The notes under the pieces are model-generated. The model had not been told where the DNA came from. It saw only the letters and a program-made list of their open reading frames with translations, and did no database searches. A DNA stretch of 64,000 nucleotides from Anaeromyxobacter oryzae (lineage in GTDB: Bacteria; Myxococcota; Myxococcia; Myxococcales; Anaeromyxobacteraceae): assembly GCF_023169945.1 (NCBI RefSeq), contig NZ_AP025591.1, positions 1,200,501-1,264,500 on the forward strand, in the 5' to 3' direction. The translations under genes were made by a program, and so were the position numbers. Within the stretch, counting starts at the first letter, position 1; every line of letters begins with the position of its first letter. Below are positions 50,324 through 60,200 of the stretch, piece by piece.

Positions 50324-51021
50324 TCAGATCCCCAGCCGTTCCCGAAGCTTCGGCAGGAACCTGCGGCTCACGGGGACGTCCTTCCCGGACCGCGTGCGGA
50401 TGGTGCCCTCCTCGAGGTGGATCTCGTCCACCGCGTCGACGTTCACGAGGTACTGCTTGTGGCAGCGCAGGAGCCCGGCCCGCTCCTCGAGGACCTTGAG
50501 CGTGAGCTCGGTGAAGAGCTCGCCGCGCGGTCCGAGGACGTACACCCCCGCCTCGCTCGAGCGCGCGACCTCGACCTCGGACAGGTCGAGGAGCTTGATG
50601 GCGCGCCCCGCGAGGCAGGGGATCCGCACGATCGGCGAGGGCGGGAGGCTCGCGCGGTCGAGCGGCCCCGGGAGCCGGCGGAGCTTCTCGACCGTCTTCG
50701 CGAGCCGCTCCGCCTGGACCGGCTTCAGGAGGTAGTCGACGGCGCTCGCCTCGAAGGCGCGGAGCGCGAACTCGTCGTGCGCGGTGACGAAGACGACGCT
50801 CGGGAGCTCCGCGTCGTCGAGCATCGAGAGCAGCTCGAGCCCGGAGATCGCGGGCATCTGGATGTCCAGGAAGAGGACGTCCGGCTTCTCGCGCCGGAGC
50901 GCCTGCATCGCCTCGACGGCGTTCGCGCACCGGCCGACGATCTCGAACGCGCCGGTCTCGACGAGGAGCGCCTCGAGCTCCTCGCGCGCGTGCAGCTCGT
51001 CGTCGACGATGAGGGCGCGCA

Positions 51022-51025
<4 letters not shown>
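50324..51025 (-). CDS. LytTR-family response regulator (BtsR-like)
   Basis: 233 residues. Receiver domain (1-120) with Asp8/Asp9, phosphoacceptor Asp54 in LFLDIQMP, and the Lys in LKPVQ. LytTR DNA-binding domain (about 130-233) with LEERAGLLRCHKQYLVNVDAV and PVSRRFLPKL. ATG overlaps the kinase stop (ATGA). Partner of the LytS-type kinase; members of this group respond to pyruvate or peptides in E. coli, but the signal here is unknown. Confidence 0.93.
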
Positions 51026-52704
<1,679 letters not shown>

Positions 52705-52819
52705 CGCGGGCTCCAGGAGGCGCGGCGCCGCCGCGGCGCGGCGGCATTATCGCCCGGAACGCGCGACGGTCGCGAGCGGACGGGGGAGCGGGCGCCGCGG
52801 ACGGCGGCCCGGGCCCGGG

Positions 52820-54418
52820 CTACCGCGGCCTGTACACCGCGTAGTCGATCTCGGGGAAGATGTTGTCCTTCTCCTCGACGTGGCCGAGCCACTCCGGATC
52901 GATCTGGCCGGAGCGGAGCTGGTCGTGGAGCCGCGTGAACCGGAGGACGTGCTCCTTGGTCCGCCGGATCGCGTAGTCCACCATCGTCCCGGTCTTCATG
53001 ATGAAGGCCCAGTCGGACGACTGCGCGAGCAGGAGCTCGCGGGCGGCCTGGTTGAGCGCGCGGCGCTCGAGCTCGGTCGGCTGCACGTAGTCGCGCGCGA
53101 GCGCGATCATCCGCTCCGCCGCCTTGTGGAGGTGGGGATAGACCCAGTCGTTGGAGCCGTCGAGCCAGACGCCCGCGTAGCCGCCCGCGCCCCACGAGCT
53201 GAGGGGCGGGACCGCGAGCTGCTGCTCGGGGTTCTCCCTGAGGTAGTCGCCGGGCGTGGCGAGCCGGAAGATGCGCTGGTCGAAGGCGACCTTCCGGACG
53301 AGGTAGTCGATGAACATCGGCCCCTCGTACCACCAGTGACCGTACAGCTCGGCGTCGTAGGGCGACACGACGATGGGCCGGACGCCGCCCATCCGCGACG
53401 AGAGGTGCTCGACCTGACGCTCGCGGTTGAACATGAAGTTCCCCGCGTGCGTCGCCGCGCGCTCGCGCGCCCGCGCGGGATCGTACGGCTCCTTGTGCGC
53501 GGTCTTGCCGGTGATCCGGAAGTACTTGATGCCGACGTTCTTCCGCTGCCCGGTCGACTGGATGTACGGCTTCACGTACTCGTAGTCGAGGTCCCAGCCC
53601 ACGTCCCGGTAGAACTCGCGGTAGTCGGGATCGCCCGGATAGCCGGACTCGGCGCTCCAGACCTGCATCGACGACTCGGGATCGCGGCCGAACGCGGCCG
53701 GCCCCGTCGGCGTGTAGATCGGCGCGTACACGCCGTAGCGCGGCCGCGGCGTCGCGTCGGTGATGCCGTGCGTGTCGACGAAGAAGTAGCGGATGTTCGC
53801 CTCGGCGAGGAACGCGTCGAGGCCCGGGTAGTAGCCGCACTCGGGGAGCCAGATGCCGGCCGGGTCGCGCCCGAAGTGGCGGCGGTGGTGCGTGACGGCG
53901 ACCTGGATCTGCGCCCGGACCGCCTCGGGGTACTGCTGCATGAGCGGCAGGAACCCGTGCGTCGCGCCGCAGGTGACGATCTCGAGCCGGCCGGCGTCCT
54001 CGAGCCGGCGGAACGCGCCCACGAGATCCCGGCGGTAGCGATCCGTGAAGAGCGCGCGGAGCTCGCGGAACTCCTGCTGGTAGTGGAGCGCGAGGCCGTG
54101 GAACGCGCCGTCGTGACGGGTGCGGTGGACCTCCTTGTCCGCGAGCTCGCAGAGGCTGTCGAGGCGCCGCGCGTACCGCGTCATGAGCAGCTCGTCGCGC
54201 AGCATCGCGACGAGCGGGGGCGTCATCGTCATCGAGATGCGGAACGGGACGCCCTCGTCGGTGAGCCGGTCGAAGCTCTTGAGGAGCGGCAGGTACGTCT
54301 CGCTGATGGCCTCGTAGAGCCAGTCCTCCTCCAGGAAGTCCTCGTACTCGGGGTGACGCACGAACGGGAGGTGGGCGTGCAGCTGGAGCGAGACGTATCC
54401 CAGGACGTCCTGGCTCAT
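52820..54418 (-). CDS. GH57 1,4-alpha-glucan branching enzyme
   Basis: 532 residues, DUF1957-type glycoside hydrolase family 57. N-terminal LQLHAHLPFVRHPEYEDFLEE, catalytic nucleophile Glu193 in IWLPECGYYPG, and acid/base Asp355 in VVSPYDAELYGHWWYEGP, at positions matching characterised Thermus/Thermococcus enzymes. The helical C-terminal domain follows. It makes alpha-1,6 branches in glycogen. The ATG immediately follows the DUF4912 gene's stop. Confidence 0.92.
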   Translation of the reverse strand: MSQDVLGYVSLQLHAHLPFVRHPEYEDFLEEDWLYEAISETYLPLLKSFDRLTDEGVPFRISMTMTPPLVAMLRDELLMTRYARRLDSLCELADKEVHRTRHDGAFHGLALHYQQEFRELRALFTDRYRRDLVGAFRRLEDAGRLEIVTCGATHGFLPLMQQYPEAVRAQIQVAVTHHRRHFGRDPAGIWLPECGYYPGLDAFLAEANIRYFFVDTHGITDATPRPRYGVYAPIYTPTGPAAFGRDPESSMQVWSAESGYPGDPDYREFYRDVGWDLDYEYVKPYIQSTGQRKNVGIKYFRITGKTAHKEPYDPARARERAATHAGNFMFNRERQVEHLSSRMGGVRPIVVSPYDAELYGHWWYEGPMFIDYLVRKVAFDQRIFRLATPGDYLRENPEQQLAVPPLSSWGAGGYAGVWLDGSNDWVYPHLHKAAERMIALARDYVQPTELERRALNQAARELLLAQSSDWAFIMKTGTMVDYAIRRTKEHVLRFTRLHDQLRSGQIDPEWLGHVEEKDNIFPEIDYAVYRPR

Positions 54419-55654
54419 CTACCGATCTCCCGACCCGTGAGGCCCGGCCGGCGACGTCGGCGACGACGGCGCGGACGTCGGCGACGACGGTCGCTCCCCG
54501 GGGGCGCCGGCGCTGCCGCCCCACACGGCCTTGCTCGTGAAGCGCGACCAGTCGGAGAGGCGCGCCAGCATCGAGCGCGCCTCGTCGGAGAAGGGGCCGC
54601 CGGCGTGGCCGGGGCCGAGGAGCCGCCCGAGGGGCACCTCCCACGGGATGCGGATGAACCGGTCGTCGATGACCGAGGACGGGCCGAGCGGCGGCAGCCC
54701 GATCTCGTTCGAGGGGCGCCCCACGAGCCGCTCGCGCCCCTGGCGGTCCACCGCGTGGATCTCGGCGCGGTACACGCGGCCCGGCTCGAGGTCGTGGACG
54801 TAGTAGCCGCGGGACTCGAGCGCGAACTCGAGGACCCGGATCCGGTCCCAGCCGGCGCCGGAGCGCGCGAACACCCACAGCTGCGCGCGCGCGTGCTCGA
54901 GGCCGCCGAACCCGCCGTTCACGGTCTCGCTGGAGTGATCCCAGTAGAAGTAGATCGTCCGCGGATCGCGCGGGAGCGCCACGAACGCGTCGTCGCCGTA
55001 GCCCCAGGGCAGATCCCCGAGCCCCTCGTCGAACCGCGTCGGGGCCTCCCCGCCCTCCTCGAACGCGGTGTCCTCCGCGTCCTCGCGCATCGGGTGCGGC
55101 GCGTCGCGGACGGCGTTCTCGCCGCGGACGCGCGCGACGAAGTAGCCCTCCGGATCCGGACCGCGCTCGGAGCCGCGGCGCGCCGCTCCCGCGGACTTCG
55201 CCGCCGCGGCCGCCTTGCTCTTCCGCCGGAGCCCTGCCGCCGCGCCGGCGGCGGCGCCCACCGCGGCGGTCGCGACCGCCGCGGCCGCCTTCGCGACCGT
55301 GCTCTTCTTCGCGCGCGTCCGCGCCGCCGCCCTGGCGCCGGCGACCGCGCCCGCCGCCGCGACGCCCGCCGCGGCGACCTTCGCCGCCCGCCCGGCCGTC
55401 GCCTTGCCCGCCTGCTCGGCGGCCCTTCCCGCGGCCGCCTTCGCGGCGCGCACCGCCTTGCCCGTCGCCTCCGCGGCACGCGTCGCGGCTGCACGCACGC
55501 GGGACGCGGGCGCCTCCTTCGCGGGCGACGCCCCGGCCTGCTCCAGGGCGCTCACGAGCTCGCTCTTCGTCTTGAGCCGGGTGTGACCCGGACCGATCAC
55601 CTTCCGCGCGAGCTCGCGCAGGCTCTGGACGGTCATCTTCTTGAAATCGGGCAT
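54419..55654 (-). CDS. DUF4912 protein with Rho-N/SAP domain and H1-like tail
   Basis: 411 residues. Residues 1-42 form a Rho-N/SAP-like helix pair (MTVQSLRELARKVIGPGHTRLKTKSELVSAL). About 45-165 is an Ala/Lys/Arg-rich low-complexity stretch like histone H1 or AlgP tails, with KAA/AAG repeats. The DUF4912 domain covers about 170-380 (YFYWDHSS, VFARSGAGWDRIRVLEF, YRAEIHAVDRQGRERLVGRPSN). It is coupled to the GH57 gene. DUF4912 looks like an Ig/CBM-type module. Promoter TTGACG-N18-TCCTAC ends 11 nt before the ATG, with no Shine-Dalgarno. Confidence 0.8.
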   Translation of the reverse strand: MPDFKKMTVQSLRELARKVIGPGHTRLKTKSELVSALEQAGASPAKEAPASRVRAAATRAAEATGKAVRAAKAAAGRAAEQAGKATAGRAAKVAAAGVAAAGAVAGARAAARTRAKKSTVAKAAAAVATAAVGAAAGAAAGLRRKSKAAAAAKSAGAARRGSERGPDPEGYFVARVRGENAVRDAPHPMREDAEDTAFEEGGEAPTRFDEGLGDLPWGYGDDAFVALPRDPRTIYFYWDHSSETVNGGFGGLEHARAQLWVFARSGAGWDRIRVLEFALESRGYYVHDLEPGRVYRAEIHAVDRQGRERLVGRPSNEIGLPPLGPSSVIDDRFIRIPWEVPLGRLLGPGHAGGPFSDEARSMLARLSDWSRFTSKAVWGGSAGAPGERPSSPTSAPSSPTSPAGPHGSGDR

Positions 55655-55665
55655 GGCGTGCGGCC

Positions 55666-55695
55666 GTAGGATCGGGGTTCCACGAGGAGCGTCAA
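55666..55695 (-). promoter_or_regulatory. Probable promoter of the DUF4912-GH57 pair
   Basis: Minus strand: TTGACG (55695-55690), 18-nt spacer, TCCTAC (55671-55666), then 11 nt to the ATG. The -35 lies in the small palindrome GTCAAGGGGTTTGAC, so it may also be an operator in the 161-bp region shared with the divergent kinase gene. Confidence 0.45.
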
Positions 55696-55815
55696 GGGGT
55701 TTGACGGGGCTTTTCCGCGCGGTGCCGCGACCGCGAGCGCGCGCTGTCCCTCCTGCGCGGGGTCGGATCGGCGGAAGCCGTTTGCTACGCTCATGGTCGC
55801 AACGACGGGGGAAAC

Positions 55816-57786
55816 GTGCAGGACCGAGGAGCTGGCGACGACCCTACGCCCGACCCCGGCGCGCCGCGCCCGGACGCCGCGGCGGCCGGCCCTGACCCCG
55901 CCGCGACCTCCCCCGCCCGGACGCTGTTCTTCGGCGCCGGGGCGCCGCCGGCCGGGGCGACCGATCCGCTGCTCGGGACGCGCGTCGGGAGCTTCGAGAT
56001 CGTCCGGCTGCTCGGCCGCGGCGGGATGGGGACGGTGTACCTCGGCGAGCACCCCGCCATCGGGAGCAAGGTCGCGATCAAGTTCCTGCACGAGTCGATG
56101 GCGTCCGACGCCCAGGCGGTGACGCGTTTCTTCGACGAGGCGCGCGCGGTGAACCTCATCGGTCACGAGAACATCGTCGCGATCTACGACCTGAGCCTCC
56201 TCCCGCCGAACCGCCACTACTTCGTGATGGAGCTCCTCGAGGGCGAGTCGCTCGCGGCCCGCCTCCGCCGGGGCCGGGTCGCGCCGGACGTCGCCCTCGA
56301 CGTCCTCCTGCAGCTCTGCGACGCGCTCCAGTGCGCGCACGAGCGGGGCGTGGTGCACCGCGATCTCAAGCCGGAGAACGTCTTCCTCGTCCCGCGGCGC
56401 GGGAAGACGCACTTCGTGAAGCTGCTCGACTTCGGCATCGCGAAGCTGCGCGGCGCGGCCGGCGGGCGGACGCAGGCCGGGCTCCTCGTCGGCACCCCGG
56501 AGTACATGGCCCCGGAGCAGTGCGACGACGCGCCGGTCGACGCCCGCACCGACGTGTACGCGCTCGGCGTCATCGCCTTCGAGCTCGCGACCGGGCGCCT
56601 CCCGTTCGAGGGCCGCTCCGTGACGCAGCTCCTCCTCGCGCACCTCCAGAAGCCGCCGCCGCGCCCGTCGGACCTCGCGCCGGTCCACCCGGCGCTCGAG
56701 ACCGCCATCCTGCGCGCGCTCGAGAAGGCGCCCCCGGACCGGTTCCAGGACATGGGGTCGTTCGCGGACGCGCTGCGCGCAGCGGGCGAGGCGATCAGCG
56801 CGACCTCGACCTCTCCATCCGTTCGCCCCGAGCCCTTCGACTCCGGCGCTTCGCGCCTGCGCTCACGGCAAGCGGAGTCGAAGGGCGCGCCCGCCGTCCT
56901 CGTCCCGCCTCCACCCCCGCCCGCGCGCCCGGACGCCCGCGACCTCCCGGACCTCACCGCGGAGCTCCTCGCGCCCGGGGCGGCGGCGCGCCCGCTCGCG
57001 GTCGTCGAGCTCACCCGCGCCGGGCTCTTCCTGCGCGCGGATCGCGAGCTGCCGCCGGTGCGCGCCCGCGTCTCGCTCGCGGTCGCGCACCCGTCGCTCG
57101 CGCGACCGCTCCGCGTGACCGGGGAGGTCGTCCGGCGCGTGTCGCCGGAGGACGCGGCGGCGGCCGGGATGCCGGCGGGCTTCGCGGTCCAGCTCATCGA
57201 GGCATCCCCCGAGGCGCGCGCCGCGATGTCGGCGCTCGCCGACGCCGCCCGGCCGCGCAGCGCGGCGGCACCGCTCCGCGACCCCGCCGCGCTCCTCGAC
57301 GCCGTCCTCGCCCGGGCGGGCGCCGGCCCTTACGCCCTCCTCGGCGTCCCCCCCGACGCGGAGCTGGCCGAGGTCCGCCGCGCCGGGCGCGCGCTCCGGG
57401 AGGCGCTCGAGGCCGTCCGCGCCGCCCCGCGATCCGCCGACCAGCCGGCGTGCGCGCAGGCGGCGCTCGCCCGGCTCGACGACGCGCTGGCGGCGGTCGG
57501 CGCCCCCGCCCCTCGCCTCGCGCACGACGCGCGGACCGGCAACTGGCGCGGCGTGGCGCGCTGCCTCGCCGCGGGAGTCCCGGAGGCGCTCGCCGACGCG
57601 CGTCGGCGCGAGCTGCTCGCCGCGGAGCCGGCGCGCGCGGCGGAGGCGCAGCGCCAGCTCGCGCGCGCCCGCGTCGCGCGGAAGCTCGGGAACCACGGCC
57701 CCGCCCGCGCCGCGTACGAGGCCGCCCTCACCGCCGATCCGCTCGACCGGGTCGCGCGCGAGGAGTACGAGGCGTTCGTGGGCTGA
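55816..57786 (+). CDS. Ser/Thr protein kinase with PilZ and J-like domains
   Basis: 656 residues, GTG start. Kinase domain about 58-320: G-loop GRGGMGTVY (68-76), Lys89 in VAIK, HRDLKPEN (181-188), DFG (205-207), APEQ (232-235), all active-type. A Pro-rich linker (about 325-375) includes residues 340-357 encoded by a palindromic element. A PilZ-like domain follows at about 385-480, then a J-like segment (PYALLGVPPDAELAEVRRAG, about 505-530) lacking HPD, and a TPR-like C-terminus. No transmembrane helix is evident. Typical of Myxococcota Hanks kinases; substrate unknown. Confidence 0.88.
   Translation: MQDRGAGDDPTPDPGAPRPDAAAAGPDPAATSPARTLFFGAGAPPAGATDPLLGTRVGSFEIVRLLGRGGMGTVYLGEHPAIGSKVAIKFLHESMASDAQAVTRFFDEARAVNLIGHENIVAIYDLSLLPPNRHYFVMELLEGESLAARLRRGRVAPDVALDVLLQLCDALQCAHERGVVHRDLKPENVFLVPRRGKTHFVKLLDFGIAKLRGAAGGRTQAGLLVGTPEYMAPEQCDDAPVDARTDVYALGVIAFELATGRLPFEGRSVTQLLLAHLQKPPPRPSDLAPVHPALETAILRALEKAPPDRFQDMGSFADALRAAGEAISATSTSPSVRPEPFDSGASRLRSRQAESKGAPAVLVPPPPPPARPDARDLPDLTAELLAPGAAARPLAVVELTRAGLFLRADRELPPVRARVSLAVAHPSLARPLRVTGEVVRRVSPEDAAAAGMPAGFAVQLIEASPEARAAMSALADAARPRSAAAPLRDPAALLDAVLARAGAGPYALLGVPPDAELAEVRRAGRALREALEAVRAAPRSADQPACAQAALARLDDALAAVGAPAPRLAHDARTGNWRGVARCLAAGVPEALADARRRELLAAEPARAAEAQRQLARARVARKLGNHGPARAAYEAALTADPLDRVAREEYEAFVG
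56833..56885. repeat. Palindromic element inside the kinase gene
   Basis: Perfect 13-bp arms CCCTTCGACTCCG (56833-56845) and CGGAGTCGAAGGG (56873-56885) around 27 nt that contain GGCGCTTCGCGCC. It keeps the reading frame and codes for a low-complexity linker. A CGGAGTCGAGGGG half-copy lies at about 63180-63192. It looks like a REP/RPE-type repeat inserted into a gene. Confidence 0.6.
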
Positions 57787-58110
57787 GGCGGCCTCGGCCC
57801 ACGACCGGCCTCCTTCACCGTTTCCGTTTCCGTTTCCGTTTCCGTTACCGGCTTCTCCGCCCTCCGTGACCCGAGTCCCGTGTCCCCTGTTCCGTTCTCC
57901 GCTCGCCCGGAAAGACGGGCCACGGGCCACGGGAGTCGGTTCACGGTCACGGGTGCGGTAACGGTAACGGTAACGGTAACGGTAACGGTAACGGTAACGG
58001 TAACGGCACGGTAACGGCACGGGACTTGGGCCCAAGCCCCGCCTCCGGCGTGAGCGCGGTGAATGCTCCGCCGCTCCGGGCCGTCCCCCGGGGTAGACTC
58101 GGGCCCACCG
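57787..58110. repeat. Intergenic region with two facing hexanucleotide arrays
   Basis: 324 bp without a gene. Array 1 (57818-57847): four CCGTTT units and one CCGTTA. Array 2 (57957-58004): eight perfect GGTAAC units, followed by GGCAC, GGTAAC, GGCAC (to 58020). GGTAAC is the inverse complement of GTTACC, so the arrays are inverted relative to each other and could pair in about five of six positions. A 12-bp palindrome CTTGGGCCCAAG (58025-58036) and a -10-like TAGACT (58094-58099), 11 nt before the next ATG, follow. Confidence 0.8.
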
Positions 58111-59529
58111 ATGCTCGCGCTCCCGCCCGCGCTCCTTGCGCTCGCGCTCCTGCAGCAGGCGCCCTCGCCGGCGCCCGACGCCGCGTCGCCGCCCGAGGTC
58201 ACGCCCGGGGTCGTCTCCCACGCGGGGAACGGCGACCTCACCGCGGTCCGGCGCTACCGCGTCGAGCGCGTCGAGTTCCGCGGGCTCGTGCACACGCGTG
58301 CGGACGAGGTGCGCCGGCACGTCCTCGTCGCCGAGGGGGACATCCTCGACCAGGACCGCGTGCTGCTGTCGCGGCTCCGGCTCCTGCAGCTCGGGTGGTT
58401 CTCGCGGGTGGAGGCGCGCGTCGCGCGCGGCTCCGAGCGCGGGCTCGTCGTCCTCGTGTTCGACGTCGTCGAGCGGAACACGCTCGTCGTCACCGATCTC
58501 GTCTTCGGCACCACCGGGCCGCAGCCCTTCTACGGCGGCCTCGGGCTCTCGCAGCAGAACTTCCTCGGCCGCGGGCTCGGCCTCTCCGGCGCGTTCGTCT
58601 ACGGGGGCGCCCCGCTCGGCCGTCCCGACGATCCCTCCCGGTTCGCGCTGCGGGGCGGGTTCTTCGCCCCCGACGTGGCCGTGGGCCGGCTCCCGCCGCT
58701 CGTGTTCGGGTTCTCGGGGGTGTTCCTGCGCGGCGAGGAGCTCGCCTGCGGCGACCCCGCGTGCGACGCGTTCTCCGCCGACCACTACGCGGGGGCGCCG
58801 CGGATCCGCTACCAGCGCACCGGCGGCGACCTGACCCTCGGGTTCCGGCCCGGCCCGTTCGAGCGGGTGTCCGGGACGTACCGGTACGAGCGCGTGCACG
58901 CGACCGGCGTCGACCTCGCCCTGGGCGTCCCGGGCGCGGCGCCGCCGGTGCTGCCGGGCTGGTCGAACGACTCGGCGCTCACCCTCTCGTACGAGATCGA
59001 CACCCGGGACGACTTCTTCTTCCCGACCGAGGGCGTCCGCGGCCTCGCCCAGGTGACGCTCGGCTCGAAGCTGCTGGGCAGCGACTACGAGTACAGCCGG
59101 TACCTCCTCCAGCTCGAGACCGCGTACGCGCTGTTCGGGCAGCGGCTCAGGTTCCAGAGCGCGCTCGGCGTGGCCCAGGGCGACGCGCCGTTCTTCGATC
59201 GGTTCTACGCGGCGGACTTCTCGTACTTCGCGGTCGGCCCCGCGCTCGGCCGCGCGCTCGAGCTGAACTTCTCGACCGACTCCCGCTACGACGCGTTCCT
59301 CGCCATGGGCGGGCTCGAGTACGGCGTGCCGCTCTGGTCGCGGGGTGGCTTCTTCCAGCGAGGCTACGTCGCGTTCGGCGTGCGGGGCGTCTGGTCGTCG
59401 CAGACGCTCGGCGGCGGGCGCACCACGTACTCGAAGATCCCGTTCTCGGCGGACGTCGCGCTCCGCCTCGACACGCCGGTCGGCACCTTCAACGCGTCCC
59501 TTGGGTACGCGGTGGACAACTTCCTGTGA
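58111..59529 (+). CDS. Single-POTRA Omp85/TamA-like outer-membrane protein
   Basis: 472 residues from the ATG at 58111 (MLALPPALLALALLQQ signal); an ATG at 58063 would put 16 extra residues before it. One POTRA domain (about 50-125, YRVERVEFRGLVHTRADEVRRHV, LRLLQLGWFSRVEARV), then a 16-strand-type barrel with YGGLGLSQQNFLGRGLGL and FFFPTEGVRGLAQVTLGSK, ending GYAVDNFL. Distinct from BamA, which is elsewhere in the window. It overlaps the DUF4390 gene by GTGA. Export or insertion of a specific partner is inferred. Confidence 0.85.
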   Translation: MLALPPALLALALLQQAPSPAPDAASPPEVTPGVVSHAGNGDLTAVRRYRVERVEFRGLVHTRADEVRRHVLVAEGDILDQDRVLLSRLRLLQLGWFSRVEARVARGSERGLVVLVFDVVERNTLVVTDLVFGTTGPQPFYGGLGLSQQNFLGRGLGLSGAFVYGGAPLGRPDDPSRFALRGGFFAPDVAVGRLPPLVFGFSGVFLRGEELACGDPACDAFSADHYAGAPRIRYQRTGGDLTLGFRPGPFERVSGTYRYERVHATGVDLALGVPGAAPPVLPGWSNDSALTLSYEIDTRDDFFFPTEGVRGLAQVTLGSKLLGSDYEYSRYLLQLETAYALFGQRLRFQSALGVAQGDAPFFDRFYAADFSYFAVGPALGRALELNFSTDSRYDAFLAMGGLEYGVPLWSRGGFFQRGYVAFGVRGVWSSQTLGGGRTTYSKIPFSADVALRLDTPVGTFNASLGYAVDNFL

Positions 59530-60200
59530 GCCTCGGCCGCCACGCGCGCGGCCTGGCGGCCGCCTTCGCGATCGGAGTCGCGGCCCTGACGGCGCCCGCC
59601 GCGCGCGCGGCCGCGCCCGCGCCGCTCCCCGTACGGCTCGCGACCCGCGGCGACGTGCTGCTCGCCACGCTCGATCTCTCCTCGGTGTTCGTCCCGTCGA
59701 TGGAGCATCAGCTCGGGAACGGGCTCACGAACGTCATCGCCCTCTGGGTCGCGGTGCTGCCGGAGTCCGGGGGGGAGGCGGAGGCGCTGTACGGCCGGGT
59801 GATCGAGATCCTCTTCGACGTCTGGGAGGAGACCTACACGGTGGTGGTGAAGGACGCCCGCGCGCCCGCTGGGATCCGGGTGGTCCTCCGGGACTTCGCC
59901 GCGCTCCGGGCGTTCCTGTCCAACGTACACGACATCGACCTCGGGCTCGTCTCCGACCTGCCGACGGGCCGCTTCGTCATCGAGGCGCGCGTGGAGGTGA
60001 ACCCGGTCTCCAAGGAGCAGCTCCAGCGGACGCGGGAGTACATCGCGAACCCACCGGCGGGGGCGCGGCCGGGCGGCGGCGCGTCGCGGAGCGTGCTCGG
60101 CGCCGTGGCGAGCTTCCTGCTGCGCGAGCCGGATCCCGGCACCGACGTGCACCGGTTGCGCTCGCGGCCGTTCGCCCGCTCCGAGGTGGCGGCGCGATGA
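59526..60200 (+). CDS. DUF4390 exported protein
   Basis: 224 residues from a GTG overlapping the Omp85 stop. Signal peptide about 1-28 (AAAFAIGVAALTAPAARA). The DUF4390 region has LDLSSVFVPSMEHQLGNGLTNVIALWVAVLP, IEILFDVWEETYTVVV, and a C-terminal FVIEARVEVNPVSKEQLQRTREYI. Family function is unknown; in Betaproteobacteria it is found beside NtrY-like kinases, as here. Probably a periplasmic sensor partner. Confidence 0.85.
   Translation: MSLGRHARGLAAAFAIGVAALTAPAARAAAPAPLPVRLATRGDVLLATLDLSSVFVPSMEHQLGNGLTNVIALWVAVLPESGGEAEALYGRVIEILFDVWEETYTVVVKDARAPAGIRVVLRDFAALRAFLSNVHDIDLGLVSDLPTGRFVIEARVEVNPVSKEQLQRTREYIANPPAGARPGGGASRSVLGAVASFLLREPDPGTDVHRLRSRPFARSEVAAR

Noticed and set aside
57957..58020. 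GGTAAC array as a possible CRISPR or origin iteron cluster
   Set aside because: Units are contiguous hexamers without spacers, and no DnaA boxes, AT-rich stretch or cas/rep genes are nearby.
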